From: Auanema rhodensis
Taxonomy: Eukaryota > Nematoda > Chromadorea > Rhabditida > Rhabditidae
DNA: 64,000 nt
Reading direction: 5' to 3'
NCBI GenBank assembly: GCA_964057225.1
Contig: OZ059900.1
Coordinates: forward strand, 18,863,638 to 18,927,637
Of the stretch, positions 11,801 to 26,676 are shown piece by piece. A model generated the notes under the pieces. It made no database searches, had not been told where the DNA came from, and worked only from the letters and a program-made list of their open reading frames with translations. The position numbers and the translations under genes are program-made. Positions within the stretch are counted from its first letter, which is position 1, and each line of letters begins with the position of its first letter.

Positions 11801-14706
11801 TTTTCTAACCCCTGTTTTTTTGTCGTGAAAGTGGAACTAGACGTTGTACGAACAATTTTGAGCTAGGTTTCATTGACATTGCATGAGTTTGAACACATGA
11901 AATCGTAAGTCAAAACCTTGTTTACAGCGAAATTTCCAAAAACTGGTTTTCCAGCATAATAAAATATTTCTCATGAGAAATACTGTGTTTTTGTATTTTT
12001 CTAGTGTTCAGCATGTAAAATGCTTCATTTTAGTATGTAACACGCTGAAATTCGTTGCATTTGACGACTCATATGAACAAAAATCGATTTAATCAATATT
12101 AGCCATAAGGGGCGTGCCCTCAGAATATGCTAATTTCCTTAATTTTCTAACCCCTGTTTTTTTGTCGTGAAAGTGGAACTAGACGTTGTACGAACAATTT
12201 TGAGCTAGGTTACATTGACATTGCATGAGTTTGAACACATGAAATCGTAAGTCAAAACCTTGTTTACAGCGAAATTTCCAAAAACTGGTTTTCCAGCATA
12301 ATAAAATATTTCTCATGGGAAATACTGTGTTTTTGTATTTTTCTAGTGTTCAGCATGTAAAATGCTTCATTTTAGTATGTAACACGCTAAAATTCGTTGC
12401 ATTTGACGACTCATATGAACAAAAATCGATTTAATCAATATTAGCCATAAGGGGCGTGCCCTCAGAATATGCTAATTTCCTTAATTTTCTAACCCTTGTT
12501 TTTTTGTCGTGAAAGTGGAACTAGACGTTGTACAAACAATTTTGAGCTAGGTTTCATTGACATTGCATGAGTTTGAACACATGAAATCGTAAGTCAAAAC
12601 CTTGTTTACAGCGAAATTTCCAAAAACTGGTTTTCCAGCATGATAAAATATTTCTCATGGGAAATACTGTGTTTTTGTATTTTTCTAGTGTTCAGCATGT
12701 AAAATGCTTCATTTTAGTATGTAACACGCTGAAATTCGTTGCATTTGACGACTCATATGAACAAAAATCAATTTAATCAATATTAGCCATAAGGGGCGTG
12801 CCCTCAGAATATGCTAATTTCCTTAATTTTCTAACCCCTGTTTTTTTGTCGTGAAAGTGGAACTAGACGTTGTACGAACAATTTTGAGCTAGGTTTCATT
12901 GACATTGCATGAGTTTGAACACATGAAATCGTAAGTCAAAACCTTGTTTACAGCGAAATTTCCAAAAACTGGTTTTCCAGCATAATAAAATATTTCTCAT
13001 GAGAAATACTGTGTTTTTGTATTTTTCTAGTGTTCAGCATGTAAAATGCTTCATTTTAGTATGTAACACGCTGAAATTCGTTGCATTTGACGACTCATAT
13101 GAACAAAAATCGATTTAATCAATATTAGCCATAAGGGGCGTGCCCTCAGAATATGCTAATTTCCTTAATTTTCTAACCCCTGTTTTTTTGTCGTGAAAGT
13201 GGAACTAGACGTTGTACGAACAATTTTGAGCTAGGTTACATTGACATTGCATGAGTTTGAACACATGAAATCGTAAGTCAAAACCTTGTTTACAGCGAAA
13301 TTTCCAAAAACTGGTTTTCCAGCATAATAAAATATTTCTCATGGGAAATACTGTGTTTTTGTATTTTTCTAGTGTTCAGCATGTAAAATGCTTCATTTTA
13401 GTATGTAACACGCTGAAATTCGTTGCATTTGACGACTCATATGAACAAAAATCGATTTAATCAATATTAGCCATAAGGGGCGTGCCCTCAGAATATGCTA
13501 ATTTCCTTAATTTTCTAACCCTTGTTTTTTTGTCGTGAAAGTGGAACTAGACGTTGTACAAACAATTTTGAGCTAGGTTTCATTGACATTGCATGAGTTT
13601 GAACACATGAAATCGTAAGTCAAAACCTTGTTTACAGCGAAATTTCCAAAAACTGGTTTTCCAGCATGATAAAATATTTCTCATGGGAAATACTGTGTTT
13701 TTGTATTTTTCTAGTGTTCAGCATGTAAAATGCTTTATTTTAGTATGTAACACGCTGAAATTCGTTGCATTTGACGACTCATATGAACAAAAATCGATTT
13801 AATCAATATTAGCCATAAGGGGCGTGCCCTCAGAATATGCTAATTTCCTTAATTTTCTAACCCCTGTTTTTTTGTCGTGAAAGTGGAACTAGACGTTGTA
13901 CGAACAATTTTGAGCTAGGTTTCATTGACATTGCATGAGTTTGAACACATGAAATCGTAAGTCAAAACCTTGTTTACAGCGAAATTTCCAAAAACTGGTT
14001 TTCCAGCATGATAAAATATTTCTCATGGGAAATACTGTGTTTTTGTATTTTTCTAGTGTTCAGCATGTAAAATGCTTCATTTTAGTATGTAACACGCTGA
14101 AATTCGTTGCATTTGACGACTCATATGAACAAAAATCGATTTAATCAATATTAGCCATAAGGGGCGTGCCCTCAGAATATGCTAATTTCCTTAATTTTCT
14201 AACCCCTGTTTTTTTGTCGTGAAAGTGGAACTAGACGTTGTACGAACAATTTTGAGCTAGGTTTCATTGACATTGCATGAGTTTGAACACATGAAATCGT
14301 AAGTCAAAACCTTGTTTACAGCGAAATTTCCAAAAACTGGTTTTCCAGCATAATAAAATATTTCTCATGGGAAATACTGTGTTTTTGTATTTTTCTAGTG
14401 TTCAGCATGTAAAATGCTTCATTTTAGTATGTAACACGCTGAAATTCGTTGCATTTGACGACTCATATGAACAAAAATCGATTTAATCAATATTAGCCAT
14501 AAGGGGCGTGCCCTCAGAATATGCTAATTTCCTTAATTTTCTAACCCCTGTTTTTTTGTCGTGAAAGTGGAACTAGACGTTGTACGAACAATTTTGAGCT
14601 AGGTTTCATTGACATTGCATGAGTTTGAACACATGAAATCGTAAGTCAAAACCTTGTTTACAGCGAAATTTCCAAAAACTGCTTTTCCAGCATAATAAAA
14701 TATTTC
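8893..14706 (+). repeat. Array block C: 3-mer HOR nested in a 7-mer HOR
   Basis: A three-unit motif recurs at 8893, 9919 and 12313: 184T/222A/330G, then 116A, then 6A with 242A (1026 bp). A larger pattern of seven units (2394 bp) starts at 9919 and again at 12313. Five successive units match: CTAAAATT with 184T; 116A; 6A/242A; 184T; TGCTTTATTT (11287 and 13681). The sixth and seventh units differ, so the second 7-mer copy is incomplete or overwritten. Confidence 0.8.
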
Positions 14707-15732
14707 TCATGGGAAATACTGTGTTTTTGTATTTTTCTAGTGTTCAGCATGTAAAATGCTTCATTTTAGTATGTAACACGCTGAAATTCGTTGCATTTGA
14801 CGACTCATATGAACAAAAATCGATTTAATCAATATTAGCCATAAGGGGCGTGCCCTCAGAATATGCTAATTTCCTTAACTTTCTAACCCCTGTTTTTTTG
14901 TCGTGAAAGTGGAACTAGACGTTGTACGAACAATTTTGAGCTAGGTTTCATTGACATTGCATGAGTTTGAACACATGAAATCGTAAGTCAAAACCTTGTT
15001 TACAGCGAAATTTCCAAAAACTGGTTTTCCAGCATAATAAAATATTTCTCATGGGAAATACTGTGTTTTTGTATTTTTCTAGTGTTCAGCATGTAAAATG
15101 CTTCATTTTAGTATGTAACACGCTGAAATTCGTTGCATTTGACGACTCATATGAACAAAAATCGATTTAATCAATATTAGCCATAAGGGGCGTGCCCTCA
15201 GAATATGCTAATTTCCTTAATTTTCTAACCCCTGTTTTTTTGTCGTGAAAGTGGAACTAGACGTTGTACGAACAATTTTGAGCTAGGTTTCATTGACATT
15301 GCATGAGTTTGAACACATGAAATCGTAAGTCAAAACCTTGTTTACAGCGAAATTTCCAAAAACTGGTTTTCCAGCATAATAAAATATTTCTCATGGGAAA
15401 TACTGTGTTTTTGTATTCTTCTAGTGTTCAGCATGTAAAATGCTTCATTTTAGTATGTAACACGCTGAAATTCGTTGCATTTGACGACTCATATGAACAA
15501 AAATCGATTTAATCAATATTAGCCATAAGGGGCGTGCCCTCAGAATATGCTAATTTCCTTAATTTTCTAACCCCTGTTTTTTTGTCGTGAAAGTGGAACT
15601 AGACGTTGTACGAACAATTTTGAGCTAGGTTTCATTGACATTGCATGAGTTTGAACACATGAAATCGTAAGTCAAAACCTTGTTTACAGCGAAATTTCCA
15701 AAAACTGGTTTTCCAGCATAATAAAATATTTC

Positions 15733-18700
15733 TCATGGGAAATACTGTGTTTTTGTATTTTTCTAGTGTTCAGCATGTAAAATGCTTCATTTTAGTATGT
15801 AACACGCTGAAATTCGTTGCATTTGACGACTCATATGAACAAAAATCGATTTAATCAATATTAGCCATAAGGGGCGTGCCCTCAGAATATGCTAATTTCC
15901 TTAATTTTCTAACCCTTGTTTTTTTGTCGTGAAAGTGGAACTAGACGTTGTACAAACAATTTTGAGCTAGGTTTCATTGACATTGCATGAGTTTGAACAC
16001 ATGAAATCGTAAGTCAAAACCTTGTTTACAGCGAAATTTCCAAAAACTGGTTTTCCAGCATGATAAAATATTTCTCATGGGAAATACTGTGTTTTTGTAT
16101 TTTTCTAGTGTTCAGCATGTAAAATGCTCCATTTTAGTATGTAACACGCTGAAATTCGTTGCATTTGACGACTCATATGAACAAAAATCGATTTAATCAA
16201 TATTAGCCATAAGGGGCGTGCCCTCAGAATATGCTAATTTCCTTAATTTTCTAACCCCTGTTTTTTTGTCGTGAAAGTGGAACTAGACGTTGTACGAACA
16301 ATTTTGAGCTAGGTTTCATTGACATTGCATGAGTTTGAACACATGAAATCGTAAGTCAAAACCTTGTTTACAGCGAAATTTCCAAAAACTGGTTTTCCAG
16401 CATAATAAAATATTTCTCATGGGAAATACTGTGTTTTTGTATTTTTCTAGTGTTCAGCATGTAAAATGCTTCATTTTAGTTTGTAACACGCTGAAATTCG
16501 TTGCATTTGACGACTCATATGAACAAAAATCGATTTAATCAATATTAGCCATAAGGGGCGTGCCCTCAGAATATGCTAATTTCCTTAATTTTCTAACCCC
16601 TGTTTTTTTGTCGTGAAAGTGGAACTAGACGTTGTACGAACAATTTTGAGCTAGGTTACATTGACATTGCATGAGTTTGAACACATGAAATCGTAAGTCA
16701 AAACCTTGTTTACAGCGAAATTTCCAAAAACTGGTTTTCCAGCATAATAAAATATTTCTCATGGGAAATACTGTGTTTTTGTATTTTTCTAGTGTTCAGC
16801 ATGTAAAATGCTTCATTTTAGTATGTAACACGCTGAAATTCGTTGCATTTGACGACTCATATGAACAAAAATCGATTTAATCAATATTAGCCATAAGGGG
16901 CGTGCCCTCAGAATATGCTAATTTCCTTAATTTTCTAACCCTTGTTTTTTTGTCGTGAAAGTGGAACTAGACGTTGTACAAACAATTTTGAGCTAGGTTT
17001 CATTGACATTGCATGAGTTTGAACACATGAAATCGTAAGTCAAAACCTTGTTTACAGCGAAATTTCCAAAAACTGGTTTTCCAGCATAATAAAATATTTC
17101 TCATGGGAAATACTGTGTTTTTGTATTTTTCTAGTGTTCAGCATGTAAAATGCTTCATTTTAGTTTGTAACACGCTGAAATTCGTTGCATTTGACGACTC
17201 ATATGAACAAAAATCGATTTAATCAATATTAGCCATAAGGGGCGTGCCCTCAGAATATGCTAATTTCCTTAATTTTCTAACCCCTGTTTTTTTGTCGTGA
17301 AAGTGGAACTAGACGTTGTGCGAACAATTTTGAGCTAGGTTTCATTGACATTGCATGAGTTTGAACACATGAAATCGTAAGTCAAAACCTTGTTTACAGC
17401 GAAATTTCCAAAAACTGGTTTTCCAGCATAATAAAATATTTCTCATGGGAAATACTGTGTTTTTGTATTTTTCTAGTGTTCAGCATGTAAAATGCTTCAT
17501 TTTAGTATGTAACACGCTGAAATTCGTTGCATTTGACGACTCATATGAACAAAAATCGATTTAATCAATATTAGCCATAAGGGGCGTGCCCTCAGAATAT
17601 GCTAATTTCCTTAATTTTCTAACCCTTGTTTTTTTGTCGTGAAAGTGGAACTAGACGTTGTACAAACAATTTTGAGCTAGGTTTCATTGACATTGCATGA
17701 GTTTGAACACATGAAATCGTAAGTCAAAACCTTGTTTACAGCGAAATTTCCAAAAACTGGTTTTCCAGCATGATAAAATATTTCTCATGGGAAATACTGT
17801 GTTTTTGTATTTTTCTAGTGTTCAGCATGTAAAATGCTCCATTTTAGTATGTAACACGCTGAAATTCGTTGCATTTGACGACTCATATGAACAAAAATCG
17901 ATTTAATCAATATTAGCCATAAGGGGCGTGCCCTCAGAATATGCTAATTTCCTTAATTTTCTAACCCCTGTTTTTTTGTCGTGAAAGTGGAACTAGACGT
18001 TGTACGAACAATTTTGAGCTAGGTTTCATTGACATTGCATGAGTTTGAACACATGAAATCGTAAGTCAAAACCTTGTTTACAGCGAAATTTCCAAAAACT
18101 GGTTTTCCAGCATAATAAAATATTTCTCATGGGAAATACTGTGTTTTTGTATTTTTCTAGTGTTCAGCATGTGAAATGCTTCATTTTAGTTTGTAACACG
18201 CTGAAATTCGTTGCATTTGACGACTCATATGAACAAAAATCGATTTAATCAATATTAGCCATAAGGGGCGTGCCCTCAGAATATGCTAATTTCCTTAATT
18301 TTCTAACCCCTGTTTTTTTGTCGTGAAAGTGGAACTAGACGTTGTACGAACAATTTTGAGCTAGGTTACATTGACATTGCATGAGTTTGAACACATGAAA
18401 TCGTAAGTCAAAACCTTGTTTACAGCGAAATTTCCAAAAACTGGTTTTCCAGCATAATAAAATATTTCTCATGGGAAATACTGTGTTTTTGTATTTTTCT
18501 AGTGTTCAGCATGTAAAATGCTTCATTTTAGTATGTAACACGCTGAAATTCGTTGCATTTGACGACTCATATGAACAAAAATCGATTTAATCAATATTAG
18601 CCATAAGGGGCGTGCCCTCAGAATATGCTAATTTCCTTAATTTTCTAACCCTTGTTTTTTTGTCGTGAAAGTGGAACTAGACGTTGTACAAACAATTTTG

Positions 18701-19152
18701 AGCTAGGTTTCATTGACATTGCATGAGTTTGAACACATGAAATCGTAAGTCAAAACCTTGTTTACAGCGAAATTTCCAAAAACTGGTTTTCCAGCATGAT
18801 AAAATATTTCTCATGGGAAATACTGTGTTTTTGTATTTTTCTAGTGTTCAGCATGTAAAATGCTTCATTTTAGTTTGTAACACGCTGAAATTCGTTGCAT
18901 TTGACGACTCATATGAACAAAAATCGATTTAATCAATATTAGCCATAAGGGGCGTGCCCTCAGAATATGCTAATTTCCTTAATTTTCTAACCCCTGTTTT
19001 TTTGTCGTGAAAGTGGAACTAGACGTTGTGCGAACAATTTTGAGCTAGGTTTCATTGACATTGCATGAGTTTGAACACATGAAATCGTAAGTCAAAACCT
19101 TGTTTACAGCGAAATTTCCAAAAACTGGTTTTCCAGCATGATAAAATATTTC
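15733..19152 (+). repeat. Array block D: 5-mer HOR, two copies of 1710 bp
   Basis: Units at 15733-17442 and 17443-19152 share the ordered types 184T/222A/330G, TGCTCCATTT, 65T/242A, 184T/222A, and 65T with GTTGTGCGAAC. The GTGCG change (unit site 220) is found only in the fifth member of each copy. Differences are GTGAAATG near 18172 and 330G in the members near 18799 and 19140, so the copies are near-identical but not perfect. Confidence 0.85.
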
Positions 19153-22100
19153 TCATGGGAAATACTGTGTTTTTGTATTTTTCTAGTGTTCAGCATGTAA
19201 AATGCTTCATTTTAGTATGTAACACGCTGAAATTCGTTGCATTTGACGACTCATATGAACAAAAATCGATTTAATCAATATTAGCCATAAGGGGCGTGCC
19301 CTCAGAATATGCTAATTTCCTTAATTTTCTAACCCCTGTTTTTTTGTCGTGAAAGTGGAACTAGACGTTGTACAAACAATTTTGAGCTAGGTTTCATTGA
19401 CATTGCATGAGTTTGAACACATGAAATCGTAAGTCAAAACCTTGTTTACAGCGAAATTTCCAAAAACTGGTTTTCCAGCATGATAAAATATTTCTCATGG
19501 GAAATACTGTGTTTTTGTATTTTTCTAGTGTTCAGCATGTAAAATGCTTCATTTTAGTATGTAACACGCTGAAATTCGTTGCATTTGACGACTCATATGA
19601 ACAAAAATCGATTTAATCAATATTAGCCATAAGGGGCGTGCCCTCAGAATATGCTAATTTCCTTAATTTTCTAACCCCTGTTTTTTTGTCGTGAAAGTGG
19701 AACTAGACGTTGTACGAACAATTTTGAGCTAGGTTTCATTGACATTGCATGAGTTTGAACACATGAAATCGTAAGTTAAAACCTTGTTTACAGCGAAATT
19801 TCCAAAAACTGGTTTTCCAGCATAATAAAATATTTCTCATGGGAAATACTGTGTTTTTGTATTTTTCTAGTGTTCAGCATGTAAAATGCTTCATTTTAGT
19901 ATGTAACACGCTGAAATTCGTTGCATTTGACGACTCATATGAACAAAAATCGATTTAATCAATATTAGCCATAAGGGGCGTGCCCTCAGAATATGCTAAT
20001 TTCCTTAATTTTCTAACCCCTGTTTTTTTGTCGTGAAAGTGGAACTAGACGTTGTACGAACAATTTTGAGCTAGGTTTCATTGACATTGCATGAGTTTGA
20101 ACACATGAAATCGTAAGTCAAAACCTTGTTTACAGCGAAATTTCCAAAAACTGGTTTTCCAGCATAATAAAATATTTCTCATGGGAAATACTGTGTTTTT
20201 GTATTTTTCTAGTGTTCAGCATGTAAAATGCTTCATTTTAGTATGTAACACGCTGAAATTCGTTGCATTTGACGACTCATATGAACAAAAATCGATTTAA
20301 TCAATATTAGCCATAAGGGGCGTGCCCTCAGAATATGCTAATTTCCTTAATTTTCTAACCCCTGTTTTTTTGTCGTGAAAGTGGAACTAGACGTTGTACG
20401 AACAATTTTGAGCTAGGTTTCATTGACATTGCATGAGTTTGAACACATGAAATCGTAAGTCAAAACCTTGTTTACAGCGAAATTTCCAAAAACTGGTTTT
20501 CCAGCATAATAAAATATTTCTCATGGGAAATACTGTGTTTTTGTATTTTTCTAGTGTTCAGCATGTAAAATGCTTCATTTTAGTATGTAACACGCTGAAA
20601 TTCGTTGCATTTGACGACTCATATGAACAAAAATCGATTTAATCAATATTAGCCATAAGGGGCGTGCCCTCAGAATATGCTAATTTCCTTAATTTTCTAA
20701 CCCTTGTTTTTTTGTCGTGAAAGTGGAACTAGACGTTGTACAAACAATTTTGAGCTAGGTTTCATTGACATTGCATGAGTTTGAACACATGAAATCGTAA
20801 GTCAAAACCTTGTTTACAGCGAAATTTCCAAAAACTGGTTTTCCAGCATAATAAAATATTTCTCATGGGAAATACTGTGTTTTTGTATTTTTCTAGTGTT
20901 CAGCCTGTAAAATGCTTCATTTTAGTATGTAACACGCTGAAATTCGTTGCATTTGACGACTCATATGAACAAAAATCGATTTAATCAATATTAGCCATAA
21001 GGGGCGTGCCCTCAGAATATGCTAATTTCCTTAATTTTCTAACCCTTGTTTTTTTGTCGTGAAAGTGGAACTAGACGTTGTACAAACAATTTTGAGCTAG
21101 GTTTCATTGACATTGCATGAGTTTGAACACATGAAATCGTAAGTCAAAACCTTGTTTACAGCGAAATTTCCAAAAACTGGTTTTCCAGCATGATAAAATA
21201 TTTCTCATGGGAAATACTGTGTTTTTGTATTTTTCTAGTGTTCAGCATGTAAAATGCTTCATTTTAGTATGTAACACGCTGAAATTCGTTGCATTTGACG
21301 ACTCATATGAACAAAAATCGATTTAATCAATATTAGCCATAAGGGGCGTGCCCTCAGAATATGCTAATTTCCTTAATTTTCTAACCCCTGTTTTTTTGTC
21401 GTGAAAGTGGAACTAGACGTTGTACGAACAATTTTGAGCTAGGTTTCATTGACATTGCATGAGTTTGAACACATGAAATCGTAAGTCAAAACCTTGTTTA
21501 CAGCGAAATTTCCAAAAACTGGTTTTCCAGCATAATAAAATATTTCTCATGGGAAATACTGTGTTTTTGTATTTTTCTAGTGTTCAGCATGTAAAATGCT
21601 TCATTTTAGTATGTAACACGCTGAAATTCGTTGCATTTGACGACTCATATGAACAAAAATCGATTTAATCAATATTAGCCATAAGGGGCGTGCCCTCAGA
21701 ATATGCTAATTTCCTTAATTTTCTAACCCCTGTTTTTTTGTCGTGAAAGTGGAACTAGACGTTGTACGAACAATTTTGAGCTAGGTTTCATTGACATTGC
21801 ATGAGTTTGAACACATGAAATCGTAAGTCAAAACCTTGTTTACAGCGAAATTTCCAAAAACTGGTTTTCCAGCATAATAAAATATTTCTCATGGGAAATA
21901 CTGTGTTTTTGTATTTTTCTAGTGTTCAGCATGTAAAATGCTTCATTTTAGTTTGTAACACGCTGAAATTCGTTGCATTTGACGACTCATATGAACAAAA
22001 ATCGATTTAATCAATATTAGCCATAAGGGGCGTGCCCTCAGAATATGCTAATTTCCTTAATTTTCTAACCCCTGTTTTTTTGTCGTGAAAGTGGAACTAG

Positions 22101-22914
22101 ACGTTGTACGAACAATTTTGAGCTAGGTTACATTGACATTGCATGAGTTTGAACACATGAAATCGTAAGTCAAAACCTTGTTTACAGCGAAATTTCCAAA
22201 AACTGGTTTTCCAGCTTAATAAAATATTTCTCATGAGAAATACTGTGTTTTTGTAATTTTCTAGTGTTCAGCATGTAAAATGCTTCATTTTAGTATGTAA
22301 CACGCTGAAATTCGTTGCATTTGACGACTCATATGAACAAAAATCGATTTAATCAATATTAGCCATAAGGGGCGTGCCCTCAGAATATGCTAATTTCCTT
22401 AATTTTCTAACCCCTGTTTTTTTGTCGTGAAAGTGGAACTAGACGTTGTACGAACAATTTTGAGCTAGGTTTCATTGACATTGCATGAGTTTGAACACAT
22501 GAAATCGTAAGTCAAAACCTTGTTTACAGCGAAATTTCCAAAAACTGGTTTTCCAGCATAATAAAATATTTCTCATGGGAAATACTGTGTTTTTGTATTT
22601 TTCTAGTGTTCAGCATGTAAAATGTTTCATTTTAGTTTGTAACACGCTGAAATTCGTTGCATTTGACGACTCATATGAACAAAAATCGATTTAATCAATA
22701 TTAGCCATAAGGGGCGTGCCCTCAGAATATGCTAATTTCCTTAATTTTCTAACCCCTGTTTTTTTGTCGTGAAAGTGGAACTAGACGTTGTACGAACAAT
22801 TTTGAGCTAGGTTACATTGACATTGCATGAGTTTGAACACATGAAATCGTAAGTCAAAACCTTGTTTACAGCGAAATTTCCAAAAACTGGTTTTCCAGCA
22901 TAATAAAATATTTC
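19153..22914 (+). repeat. Array block E: irregular units, no clear HOR
   Basis: Eleven exact 342-bp units show no convincing repeat order. The unit at 19153 is unusual in having 222A and 330G with 184C. The unit pair at 20521-21204 (184T/222A, then 184T/222A/330G with CAGCCTGTAA) reappears at 38307-38988. The unit at 22231 holds the last perfect 18-bp palindrome of the window and GTAATTTTC. The unit at 21889 ends with AGCTTAATA. Confidence 0.65.
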
Positions 22915-24966
22915 TCATGGGAAATACTGTGTTTTTGTATTTTTCTAGTGTTCAGCATGTAAAATGCTTCATTTTAGTATGTAACACGCTGAAATTCGTT
23001 GCATTTGACGACTCATATGAACAAAAATCGATTTAATCAATATTAGCCATAAGGGGCGTGCCCTCAGAATATGCTAATTTCCTTAATTTTCTAACCCTTG
23101 TTTTTTTGTCGTGAAAGTGGAACTAGACGTTGTACAAACAATTTTGAGCTAGGTTTCATTGACATTGCATGAGTTTGAACACATGAAATCGTAAGTCAAA
23201 ACCTTGTTTACAGCGAAATTTCCAAAAACTGGTTTTCCAGCATGATAAAATATTTCTCATGGGAAATACTGTGTTTTTGTATTTTTCTAGTGTTCAGCAT
23301 GTAAAATGCTTCATTTTAGTATGTAACACGCTGAAATTCGTTGCATTTGACGACTCATATGAACAAAAATCGATTTAATCAATATTAGCCATAAGGGGCG
23401 TGCCCTCAGAATATGCTAATTTCCTTAATTTTTTAACCCCTGTTTTTTTGTCGTGAAAGTGGAACTAGACGTTGTACGAACAATTTTGAGCTAGGTTTCA
23501 TTGACATTGCATGAGTTTGAACACATGAAATCGTAAGTCAAAACCTTGTTTACAGCGAAATTTCCAAAAACTGGTTTTCCAGCATGATAAAATATTTCTC
23601 ATGGGAAATACTGTGTTTTTGTATTTTTCTAGTGTTCAGCATGTAAAATGCTTCATTTTAGTATGTAACACGCTGAAATTCGTTGCATTTGACGACTCAT
23701 ATGAACAAAAATCGATTTAATCAATATTAGCCATAAGGGGCGTGCCCTCAGAATATGCTAATTTCCTTAATTTTCTAACCCCTGTTTTTTTGTCGTGAAA
23801 GTGGAACTAGACGTTGTACGAACAATTTTGAGCTAGGTTTCATTGACATTGCATGAGTTTGAACACATGAAATCGTAAGTCAAAACCTTGTTTACAGCGA
23901 AATTTCCAAAAACTGGTTTTCCAGCATGATAAAATATTTCTCATGGGAAATACTGTGTTTTTGTATTTTTCTAGTGTTCAGCATGTAAAATGCTTCATTT
24001 TAGTATGTAACACGCTGAAATTCGTTGCATTTGACGACTCATATGAACAAAAATCGATTTAATCAATATTAGCCATAAGGGGCGTGCCCTCAGAATATGC
24101 TAATTTCCTTAATTTTCTAACCCCTGTTTTTTTGTCGTGAAAGTGGAACTAGACGTTGTACGAACAATTTTGAGCTAGGTTTCATTGACATTGCATGAGT
24201 TTGAACACATGAAATCGTAAGTCAAAACCTTGTTTACAGCGAAATTTCCAAAAACTGGTTTTCCAGCATAATAAAATATTTCTCATGGGAAATACTGTGT
24301 TTTTGTATTTTTCTAGTGTTCAGCATGTAAAATGCTTCATTTTAGTATGTAACACGCTGAAATTCGTTGCATTTGACGACTCATATGAACAAAAATCGAT
24401 TTAATCAATATTAGCCATAAGGGGCGTGCCCTCAGAATATGCTAATTTCCTTAATTTTCTAACCCCTGTTTTTTTGTCGTGAAAGTGGAACTAGACGTTG
24501 TACGAACAATTTTGAGCTAGGTTTCATTGACATTGCATGAGTTTGAACACATGAAATCGTAAGTCAAAACCTTGTTTACAGCGAAATTTCCAAAAACTGG
24601 TTTTCCAGCATAATAAAATATTTCTCATGGGAAATACTGTGTTTTTGTATTTTTCTAGTGTTCAGCATGTAAAATGCTTCATTTTAGTTTGTAACACGCT
24701 GAAATTCGTTGCATTTGACGACTCATATGAACAAAAATCGATTTAATCAATATTAGCCATAAGGGGCGTGCCCTCAGAATATGCTAATTTCCTTAATTTT
24801 CTAACCCCTGTTTTTTTGTCGTGAAAGTGGAACTAGACGTTGTACGAACAATTTTGAGCTAGGTTACATTGACATTGCATGAGTTTGAACACATGAAATC
24901 GTAAGTCAAAACCTTGTTTACAGCGAAATTTCCAAAAACTGGTTTTCCAGCATAATAAAATATTTC
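22915..24966 (+). repeat. Array block F: canonical 6-mer HOR (2052 bp), early copy
   Basis: The order is 184T/222A/330G; 177T (TTTTTTAACCCC) with 330G; 330G; common; common; 65T/242A. The same order recurs in full at 31465-33516. Shortened versions lacking one or more members lie at 25993-27702, 28729-29754 and 29755-31464. This six-unit cassette is the main organisational unit between about 22.5 and 36.3 kb. Confidence 0.85.
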
Positions 24967-26676
24967 TCATGGGAAATACTGTGTTTTTGTATTTTTCTAG
25001 TGTTCAGCATGTAAAATGCTTCATTTTAGTATGTAACACGCTGAAATTCGTTGCATTTGACGACTCATATGAACAAAAATCGATTTAATCAATATTAGCC
25101 ATAAGGGGCGTGCCCTCAGAATATGCTAATTTCCTTAATTTTCTAACCCTTGTTTTTTTGTCGTGAAAGTGGAACTAGACGTTGTACAAACAATTTTGAG
25201 CTAGGTTTCATTGACATTGCATGAGTTTGAACACATGAAATCGTAAGTCAAAACCTTGTTTACAGCGAAATTTCCAAAAACTGGTTTTCCAGCATGATAA
25301 AATATTTCTCATGGGAAATACTGTGTTTTTGTATTTTTCTAGTGTTCAGCATTTAAAATGCTTCATTTTAGTATGTAACACGCTGAAATTCGTTGCATTT
25401 GACGACTCATATGAACAAAAATCGATTTAATCAATATTAGCCATAAGGGGCGTGCCCTCAGAATATGCTAATTTCCTTAATTTTCTAACCCCTGTTTTTT
25501 TGTCGTGAAAGTGGAACTAGACGTTGTACGAACAATTTTGAGCTAGGTTTCATTGACATTGCATGAGTTTGAACACATGAAATCGTAAGTCAAAACCTTG
25601 TTTACAGGGAAATTTCGAAAAACTGGTTTTCTAGCATAATAAAATATTTCTCATGGGAAATACTGTGTTTTTGTATTCTTCTAGTGTTCAGCATGTAAAA
25701 TGCTTCATTTTAGTGTGTAACACGCTGAAATTCGTTGCATTTGACGACTCATATGAACAAAAATCGATTTAATCAATATTAGCCATAAGGGGCGTGCCCT
25801 CAGAATATGCTAATTTCCTTAATTTTCTAACCCCTGTTTTTTTGTCGTGAAAGTGGAACTAGACGTTGTACGAACAATTTTGAGCTAGGTTACATTGACA
25901 TTGCATGAGTTTGAACACATGAAATCGTAAGTCAAAACCTTGTTTACAGCGAAATTTCCAAAAACTGGTTTTCCAGCATAATAAAATATTTCTCATGGGA
26001 AATACTGTGTTTTTGTATTTTTCTAGTGTTCAGCATGTAAAATGCTTCATTTTAGTATGTAACACGCTGAAATTCGTTGCATTTGACGACTCATATGAAC
26101 AAAAATCGATTTAATCAATATTAGCCATAAGGGGCGTGCCCTCAGAATATGCTAATTTCCTTAATTTTCTAACCCTTGTTTTTTTGTCGTGAAAGTGGAA
26201 CTAGACGTTGTACAAACAATTTTGAGCTAGGTTTCATTGACATTGCATGAGTTTGAACACATGAAATCGTAAGTCAAAACCTTGTTTACAGCGAAATTTC
26301 CAAAAACTGGTTTTCCAGCATGATAAAATATTTCTCATGGGAAATACTGTGTTTTTGTATTTTTCTAGTGTTCAGCATGTAAAATGCTTCATTTTAGTAT
26401 GTAACACGCTGAAATTCGTTGCATTTGACGACTCATATGAACAAAAATCGATTTAATCAATATTAGCCATAAGGGGCGTGCCCTCAGAATATGCTAATTT
26501 CCTTAATTTTTTAACCCCTGTTTTTTTGTCGTGAAAGTGGAACTAGACGTTGTACGAACAATTTTGAGCTAGGTTTCATTGACATTGCATGAGTTTGAAC
26601 ACATGAAATCGTAAGTCAAAACCTTGTTTACAGCGAAATTTCCAAAAACTGGTTTTCCAGCATGATAAAATATTTC
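24625..26676 (+). repeat. 8-mer-offset segment, first copy
   Basis: Six ordered units recur 2736 bp (eight units) downstream at 27361-29412: 65T/242A; 184T/222A/330G; a highly marked unit at 25309 (AGCATTTAAAAT, ACAGGGAAATTTCG, TTTTCTAGC); 28C/65G/242A; 184T/222A/330G; 177T. The marked unit is a strong tag because it has four private substitutions. It appears a third time at 36595 with one further change. Confidence 0.85.
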
